From Rossellomorea marisflavi (GTDB lineage: Bacteria > Bacillota > Bacilli > Bacillales > Bacillaceae_B), in the NCBI RefSeq assembly GCF_022170785.1, contig NZ_CP081870.1, positions 1,042,001-1,106,000 of the forward strand: a DNA stretch of 64,000 nucleotides, read 5' to 3'. The notes under the pieces are model-generated. The model saw only the letters and a program-made list of their open reading frames with translations, was not told where the DNA came from and made no database searches. Position numbers and translations under genes: made by a program. Of this stretch, positions 58,814 to 64,000 are shown piece after piece (the first letter of the stretch is position 1; each line of letters starts with the position of its first letter).

Positions 58814-61800
58814 TCCGATTCATATGGAATAACTGGTGGCGCAATAAAGGGCGCTTTATCCTGCTCCTCGTCGGGGCACTCATCGTCAGTACGGGCCTCA
58901 GCTACCTGGTCGGGGTCACCCAGTCAAACAACGGGACGATCGTCGAAGAGCTGCAGAACAGGTGGGAATCTTCGTACCACATCGTCGTGCGTCCGCCTGA
59001 TACGAGAAGTGTCACAGAAGAGCTGAAGCTCCTCGAGCCCAATTATCAAAGCGGGCTGTCCGGCGGCATCACGATGGAACAGTATGAAAAAATCAAAACG
59101 ATGGAAGACATTGATGTAGCAGCACCCATCGCCATGATCGGCTTCATGAACAACTCCATAGAAATGAATTCATTGACCGTATCCCAGCCCGGGGTGTACC
59201 GTCTGAAGATCACCGATGAAACGGACACAGGTGCAGGCACCCGGAAAGATGGGGGCAATACGTACTTCACTGTAGGGAACTGGCAACCGGAGGGTCTCGG
59301 GAAGGAGTACGGGGCTTCGCCCTTCATGGGTGAACAGTCCCTCGAGATGGGTTCTGAAGTCATGATCGCCGGGGTGGACCCTGAAGCGGAAAGCGCCCTT
59401 GTCGGACTTGATCAGTCCGTCCTTGATGAAGGAGGGAGCCGATATTTTAAACCGGACGACCAGGCGGAAGTGGTGGAGTATGAAGATGAAGCCTTCACCC
59501 AGACCGGGATTCCCGTCCTCCTCAGCAACCGGGAGTACGTAGAGAGCAAGGTCACCTATACGCTCGAGAAACTGGATCTTCCGTTTTCCACTGATGAACA
59601 GGCGAAAACGATGGAGAAGGTAAAGGAGAACGGAGGGCAAGACTACCTGGAGAAACAGTCGGGTGAAGAGGTAAAGTCCTACACGTATACAACTGAGGAG
59701 GCCCATAAAAAGATCCTTGATCAGGCGATGCATCCTGATCCAGAACTGAGCACCACCAAGGAGAATTTCATCGCCTTTCAGGCAACCCCGGTCAACTACC
59801 GCCCGGTAAGCAGTCCGTTTTCCGAGCGATGGCCGTTTGCCTATGAGGTGGAGCCTTACGAGATCCCTGAAGGGGTCCCTCTCGCTGAAACCGACGCCTA
59901 TCGTCCCGTCAAGATGTTCGGGGATGGGAGTTTCCAAGATTGGAAGCGGGTGAAGATCGATGTAAAGGGAATCTTTGACCCTGCGAAGCTCAACATCTCA
60001 AAGGATCCGTTGACGGAACTTCCTATGGAAACTTACTTTCCTTCGAAGTCGAATCTCGTGCTCGATCAAAACGGTGAGCCTGTGAACCCTCCTCAGGAAA
60101 TGAAGCCCCTGAATAATCCGTATGGGTTCTTGACAAAGCCCCCGATGATGCTGACGACCCTAGATGCGGCAGCGGAATTGATGGGAGAGAAGCCGATATC
60201 GTCGATCCGGATCAAGGTTGCAGGCGTGGAAGCCATGACCGATGAAAGTGAAAAGACGCTTCAGGAAGTCGCCAAGCGAATCGAGGACGAAACCGGGCTC
60301 ATCACCGATATCACCCTCGGGTCATCACCTCAGCCGGCCCTGACCCATATCCCGGGTATCAAGGGGGAAGAATCCATCGGCTGGGTGGAACAGCCGTGGA
60401 TCAAGATCGGTTCATCCATGACAATCTTCAAGGAAGCAAAAGTGGGCTTGAGCGGGGTGATCGCAAGCGTCATCCTGGTGGCCATCATCTACGTGTTCTC
60501 ATCGAACCTCATCATGATGTACACGAGGAAGAAGGAGTTCGCCGTCCTATTATCCATCGGTTGGAGACCGGTCCAGCTATCGCGTATGCTCTTCACGGAA
60601 GCCCTGATCCTCGGGACCTTCGTGTCGGTTGTGAGCTGGATCATCCTAGGATACTTCACCGTCACCTCCACGGTGGAGACGTCGCCGTTCAGATTCCTTC
60701 TCATGGGGCTGTTCGGCATCCTGATCTATCTGCTCGGAACGATGATCCCTGCGTATCTCGTCAGGAAGATCAAACCGTATGAATCCATGAAGGCAGGAGA
60801 GATCTCCCATATCGGGAGGAGGCTGATCCCATCCGCTGCGATCTGGTCCATGAGCCTCAACTCCTTCCTGTCGAGATGGAAGCGGAGCTGCCTGTCGGTG
60901 GTCTCCATTGCCCTTCCGACCAGCCTGTTCGTGGTGTTCCTCTTCATCACCTACCGGTTGAAGGGGGTCATGTTTGCGACCTGGCTCGGGGAGTACGTGG
61001 CCATGGAAGTAAGCTCGATGCATTACATTGCCATGGGCGTCGCCTTATTAATCGCCATCCTCACCACAACGGAAATCATGTGGCAAAACATATCGGAGCG
61101 TCAGCCCGAGATCGCCCTGCTGAAATCCATTGGGTGGAAGAATCGTTCCATCCGCTTCCTGGTCCTCTTTGAAGGGGCATTCAGCGGACTGTTCGCCGGC
61201 ATCATCGGCATCCTCATCGCCTTTGTATTTGTTTGGAAAATCTACGGGGAACCGCCTTTGGAGCATGCGCCATTCTTTGCCCTGGCCATTGTCATCCCGA
61301 TCCTGATGGGGATGGCGGGAGCACTTTTCCCGGCACACAAAGCAGTGAAAGTCCAGCCTTACCAAGCGCTTGGCGGCACAGCGGAGCATTCCGGGAAAAC
61401 GGAGAAGCGGGTGAAGGTCACCCTGGGAGTGGCGACAGCGATCCTCTTCATCGGCCTTGTCACCATCTTATCTCAAGCAATCCCTGACGCCAAACCGGCT
61501 GTCACCACCGCGGATACCAAGGATGTGAAGGGGACGGATGGAGCAATCCAAACATCCACCGCTCCTTCAAAAAACGAAACAAAACCGGATGCTAAACCTG
61601 AAGCCAAACTGCAAGGCGAAGAGGTGGCACTGGACCGCGAATTCTGGAAAGTAATCGAATTCGAAAAGCCGTGGAATGCCGATCCCCTTCAGTATACGTT
61701 CAGGCTGGATGAACCTAAAAAAGCCAAGGCAAACACGAAATCCATCGTCATCAAAGCACGGATTCAGAACTTGACGACGGAAGACGAGTGGGATGACTAT

Positions 61801-62031
61801 AAGGTCACAGGACAGTTCTTAAAGGATCAGGACGGAAAAGAATACCAGCCTGTCGACACCGAGGTCATTTCCCGCAAGAACTGGAACGGGATCCGGATGA
61901 AGCCGGGAGGGGAAGCGATTGTCTCCTTGGCGTTCGAAGTACCGAAAAACAAGGAAAACTTCAATTTCATCATGTCCCGTTCCTCCCAGCCGGGAGATGT
62001 CGTGATCAAGCACATAGACAAAGGACTCTGA
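58810..62031 (+). CDS. FtsX/MacB-type ABC permease with C-terminal DUF4352-like domain
   Basis: This is a 1073-residue permease. A first helix (about 10-32) is followed by a roughly 500-residue extracellular region, then three helices (about 535-650), a second block of FtsX helices (about 695-850, with EIALLKSIGWKNRSI at the coupling loop), and one extra helix (about 880-900). After a linker rich in Lys and Asp (TKDVKGTDGAIQ, KPDAKPEAKL) comes a C-terminal 140-residue soluble beta domain (SIVIKARIQNLTTEDEWDDYKVTGQFLKDQDGKEYQPVDTE; GEAIVSLAFEVPKNKENF), like DUF4352. It likely acts outside the cell with the ATPase at 58121. Confidence 0.87.
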   Translation: MIRFIWNNWWRNKGRFILLLVGALIVSTGLSYLVGVTQSNNGTIVEELQNRWESSYHIVVRPPDTRSVTEELKLLEPNYQSGLSGGITMEQYEKIKTMEDIDVAAPIAMIGFMNNSIEMNSLTVSQPGVYRLKITDETDTGAGTRKDGGNTYFTVGNWQPEGLGKEYGASPFMGEQSLEMGSEVMIAGVDPEAESALVGLDQSVLDEGGSRYFKPDDQAEVVEYEDEAFTQTGIPVLLSNREYVESKVTYTLEKLDLPFSTDEQAKTMEKVKENGGQDYLEKQSGEEVKSYTYTTEEAHKKILDQAMHPDPELSTTKENFIAFQATPVNYRPVSSPFSERWPFAYEVEPYEIPEGVPLAETDAYRPVKMFGDGSFQDWKRVKIDVKGIFDPAKLNISKDPLTELPMETYFPSKSNLVLDQNGEPVNPPQEMKPLNNPYGFLTKPPMMLTTLDAAAELMGEKPISSIRIKVAGVEAMTDESEKTLQEVAKRIEDETGLITDITLGSSPQPALTHIPGIKGEESIGWVEQPWIKIGSSMTIFKEAKVGLSGVIASVILVAIIYVFSSNLIMMYTRKKEFAVLLSIGWRPVQLSRMLFTEALILGTFVSVVSWIILGYFTVTSTVETSPFRFLLMGLFGILIYLLGTMIPAYLVRKIKPYESMKAGEISHIGRRLIPSAAIWSMSLNSFLSRWKRSCLSVVSIALPTSLFVVFLFITYRLKGVMFATWLGEYVAMEVSSMHYIAMGVALLIAILTTTEIMWQNISERQPEIALLKSIGWKNRSIRFLVLFEGAFSGLFAGIIGILIAFVFVWKIYGEPPLEHAPFFALAIVIPILMGMAGALFPAHKAVKVQPYQALGGTAEHSGKTEKRVKVTLGVATAILFIGLVTILSQAIPDAKPAVTTADTKDVKGTDGAIQTSTAPSKNETKPDAKPEAKLQGEEVALDREFWKVIEFEKPWNADPLQYTFRLDEPKKAKANTKSIVIKARIQNLTTEDEWDDYKVTGQFLKDQDGKEYQPVDTEVISRKNWNGIRMKPGGEAIVSLAFEVPKNKENFNFIMSRSSQPGDVVIKHIDKGL

Positions 62032-62050
62032 CAACAGAAAGGATCCGGCC

Positions 62051-62481
62051 ATGAAACGATATAATCTGATTGTCATCTTAAATGAAGCGATGGATAGGGT
62101 CCTTCTGTGCAAGTGGAGGAAAGAACCGTATCAAGGATTGAGCAACTTCATCGGAGGGAAGATCGAAGGGGTTAAACAGGTCAGGCTGCAGCCTTCAGGG
62201 AAATGGAGGAGGAATCGGGACTGACCGGGGAAGATGTCTCCCTGTTCCACCTCATGGACTTGACCTATCATCTCTCGGGATTCGACTTGGAAGTCTATGC
62301 GGGAAGATGCACGCATGACGTCGAGGTGCACGGAGAAGAGAATGAACTCTATTGGTCTCCACTGGATGTCGACTTCACCGATCAGATGCACTATGCAGGA
62401 GAAGGGAGCCTCGGGCATATCCTAGCCCACGCCGCCCTATACAAGCCTCTCTTTTTTAAGGAAATCATGGAAGTGAAGTGA
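62051..62481 (+). pseudogene. NUDIX hydrolase with frameshift in the NUDIX box
   Basis: The frame from ATG 62051 (AAAGGA 8 nt upstream) encodes MKRYNLIVILNEAMDRVLLCKWRKEPYQGLSNFIGGKIEG, then goes out of phase and stops at 62221-62223. The other frame carries the rest of the box, TGQAAAFREMEEESGLTGEDV, and continues to 62481. At least a one-base loss near the GGGG at 62167-62170 is needed to join GGKIEG to TGQAAAFREMEEE; a base substitution nearby is also likely. Probable pseudogene. Confidence 0.78.
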
Positions 62482-62489
62482 TGGTTTCA

Positions 62490-62537
62490 CAAAACGCCCG
62501 GCAGCAAGGGACCCAGATGCTGCCGGGCGTTTTTTCT
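62490..62537 (+). terminator. Strong terminator
   Basis: A 15-bp perfect stem (62491-62505 with 62519-62533), with internal AAAA/TTTT ends, is followed by more Ts. Confidence 0.85.
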
Positions 62538-62573
62538 GTTTGACCCGACGCCGCTCTCCCATTACACAGAAAA

Positions 62574-63095
62574 CTAGATTCTCAGGAACAAATCGGGATA
62601 GTCCACCACCAGCCCTTTCCTATCTACAAAGATACTGGATTCATAGGTGGGGCTTTGATAAAGGAATTCCCTGATACCGTTTGACTCCCGGAGAAGGGTG
62701 TAATGCTGGTTGACCTTCCGGAAGGTCAGGTCGGGAGCTGACATGTAGACGACGTCCATGCTCACGGTTCGGCCCTGCACCCACTCCATTCGATTGATGG
62801 GGAGGGAGTTGGTGAAAGGGGTGCAGGAGATGTCGATATCGATGGCTCCGGTCAGCTCCTCGATGGGCCCGTGTTCCCCGTCGGACCAGCTTCCAAATCC
62901 GTCGGCATGTAGGGTCAGGGACCGGTCACCTATATGGAAAGCCCCTTTTCTGAACGTCCAGGATGGATCCAGTTCCAGGCTGTAGTGAATCTCCCCTGCT
63001 GAGCGATGCACCGTGCTCTGTATGGTGATGCACCCGTCCTTTTCAGCGAGGGAGAGTTCTTCGATTTCTTCACGTTGATTTTTCCAGCGGATCAT
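62574..63095 (-). CDS. Putative glycolipid-binding family protein (DUF1089)
   Basis: This is a 173-residue protein matching the glycolipid-binding/DUF1089 family: GEIHYSLELDPSWTFRKGAFHIGDRSLTLHADGFGSWSD, then LTGAIDIDISCTPFTNSLPINRM, with the conserved DIDIS-x-TPFTN block. The fold is beta-rich; binding of glycolipids is proposed but not shown. ATG 63095 is supported by AAAGGAGG upstream; longer readings have no site. Confidence 0.82.
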   Translation of the reverse strand: MIRWKNQREEIEELSLAEKDGCITIQSTVHRSAGEIHYSLELDPSWTFRKGAFHIGDRSLTLHADGFGSWSDGEHGPIEELTGAIDIDISCTPFTNSLPINRMEWVQGRTVSMDVVYMSAPDLTFRKVNQHYTLLRESNGIREFLYQSPTYESSIFVDRKGLVVDYPDLFLRI

Positions 63096-63180
63096 CTTTT
63101 TGTCCTCCTTTAAGAAATGCGAATCGCTCCTTGCCGGCGCACCCGTTCTATGCCAAAATAAGGCCGGGAGGAAAACGACT

Positions 63181-63357
63181 ATGAAACAGCAACTACTGCT
63201 CTTCATCTACTTCACCCTGGCCATCGTCAGCTTCTTCGCCCTTTATGATTCATGGGTGATCCTGAAGTCGGGCTGGGGCGTGGAATCATTCCTGTTCATT
63301 GCCATGGGAATCCTCGCCATCATCCTGATCATCCGTCACCTCGGGAAGAGGAAGTAG
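63181..63357 (+). CDS. Small two-helix membrane protein
   Basis: This is a 58-residue protein, MKQQLLLFIYFTLAIVSFFALYD followed by SFLFIAMGILAIILIIRHLGKRK, two helices with a basic end. GGGAGG lies before ATG 63181. Function unknown. Confidence 0.65.
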   Translation: MKQQLLLFIYFTLAIVSFFALYDSWVILKSGWGVESFLFIAMGILAIILIIRHLGKRK

Positions 63358-63366
63358 ATACAAGAA

Positions 63367-63406
63367 AAGCCGGAGATTTCGTATGGAAATCTCCGGCTTG
63401 TTTTTA
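63367..63406 (+). terminator. Strong terminator
   Basis: A 13-bp perfect stem (63367-63379 with 63387-63399) with a 7-nt loop is followed by GTTTTTAT. Confidence 0.85.
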
Positions 63407-63499
63407 TAGGTATGACTCTATCTACATGATACAAAAAAACGGAATATAAGTCTATTTATTTTTTTGATTCAATGTAAAAATAAAGAAGTGCACAAGGAG

Positions 63500-63511
63500 C
63501 GTAACGTTACG
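63500..63511. promoter_or_regulatory. Palindrome upstream of the last methyltransferase gene
   Basis: CGTAACGTTACG is a perfect 12-bp palindrome, 27 nt before the TTG start. GTAACGTTAC-type sites are used by some MerR-family regulators; no regulator is visible in the window. Confidence 0.35.
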
Positions 63512-63537
63512 ACTTTCTGACGAAAAGAGGGCGTACA

Positions 63538-64000
63538 TTGAAAAAGAATCTATCAACAGACGAAGCGATCGAGCGGTGGAATGAGCACGCGGAGGCATTC
63601 ACGGCAGGCTACACGGAGGAAGGGGACCGGAGCAGGAGGATCCTCTTGAATCCCGCGATCTTCTCCCTTCTCGGGCATGTAGAAGGGACGGAGATCCTCG
63701 ATGCAGGCTGCGGGGAAGGGTATTTGAGCCGGCTCCTCGAACGGAAGGGGGCCCATGTGACGGCCGTGGATTATTCGACGGAAATGCTCAAGCTTGCCAA
63801 AGCGAAGGCAACGGAATCTTCCGGGATCCGCTACCACCACGGAAACTGTGAGAATCTGAATTTCCTGGAGGATCGGATGTTTGATACGATCGTGTCCAAT
63901 ATGGTCATTCAAGATCTTGAAGATCACACGGCGGCTCTCAGGGAATGCTTCCGGCTCCTGAGAGATGGCGGGACCCTCGTCTTTTCGATCCTCCACCCGT
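63538..64000 (+). CDS. Class I SAM-dependent methyltransferase, 3' end cut by window
   Basis: This gene runs off the window after 154 codons. The visible part has EILDAGCGEGYLSRLLERKGAHVTAVDYSTEMLKLAKAKA (motif I and the SAM acid) and DTIVSNMVIQDLEDHTAALRECFRLLRDGGTLVFSILHP, a typical methyltransferase core. TTG 63538 is taken as the start, 7 nt after AAGAGGG; no better start lies upstream. The substrate is unknown. Confidence 0.85.
   Translation, partial: MKKNLSTDEAIERWNEHAEAFTAGYTEEGDRSRRILLNPAIFSLLGHVEGTEILDAGCGEGYLSRLLERKGAHVTAVDYSTEMLKLAKAKATESSGIRYHHGNCENLNFLEDRMFDTIVSNMVIQDLEDHTAALRECFRLLRDGGTLVFSILHP

Noticed and set aside
1-64000. CRISPR array, tRNA/rRNA genes, prophage or transposase
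   Set aside because: No regularly spaced long repeats with unique spacers, no cloverleaf or rRNA-like segments and no integrase or transposase-like proteins were seen.

Overview
The window reads as chromosomal DNA of a moderately GC-rich Bacillaceae bacterium (Bacillus/Rossellomorea-like; the genus is an inference). The evidence is the set of typical Bacillus families (YisU/YisV pair, YunG, YjdF with its riboswitch, DUF4362, DUF3885, DUF3953), strong GGAGG ribosome binding sites, frequent TTG/GTG starts, and many short bidirectional Rho-independent terminators. No rRNA, tRNA, CRISPR array, prophage or intact insertion sequence was seen.

Layout. 1-9.1 kb: the end of a DUF3953 membrane protein, a GyrI-like protein, an MMPL exporter with its own inverted-repeat operator, a LysE exporter divergent from a MocR regulator, then a downstream run of response regulator, histidine kinase (HssRS-like), AraC regulator and VOC protein. 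9.1-16.1 kb: an MFS/hydrolase operon divergent from an HTH-TPR regulator, a VanZ protein, a three-gene pilin/pseudopilin operon, and a small CxCxxC protein behind a structured leader. 16.3-25.8 kb: a second (orphan) DNA polymerase sliding clamp followed by NUDIX, NIF3, serine hydrolase, 2'-5' RNA ligase-like and alpha/beta hydrolase genes, then several broken genes, YunG and a metallophosphoesterase. 25.8-31 kb: small membrane proteins and lipoproteins, the yjdF riboswitch with yjdF, and an AT-rich gene for a secreted Lys/Tyr-rich protein. 31-47.2 kb: a patchwork of single-gene metabolic and detoxification units (NUDIX, O-methyltransferase, GNAT, aldo/keto reductase, PhzF, HAD, aldehyde dehydrogenase, methyltransferases, TetR/MBL unit). 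47.2-52.6 kb: a complete mannitol operon mtlA-mtlR-mtlD with an upstream MtlR-type operator. 52.6-57 kb: a large palindromic repeat element, VOC protein, ArsR regulator and Zn/Cd P-type ATPase, and a decayed 21-nt tandem repeat. 57-64 kb: GNAT, a MacB-like ABC exporter whose permease carries an unusual C-terminal DUF4352-like domain, a broken NUDIX gene, a glycolipid-binding-family protein and the start of a methyltransferase.

Eight genes are interrupted: one in-frame stop, five single-base-type frameshifts and two small internal deletions. They are concentrated in small accessory families. They are either recent pseudogenes or, for the homopolymer cases, possible sequence errors. The best candidates for little-described biology are the structured leader with its CxCxxC protein, the FtsX-DUF4352 fusion, the orphan clamp-NUDIX pair, the orphan pilin trio and the AT-rich secreted protein.
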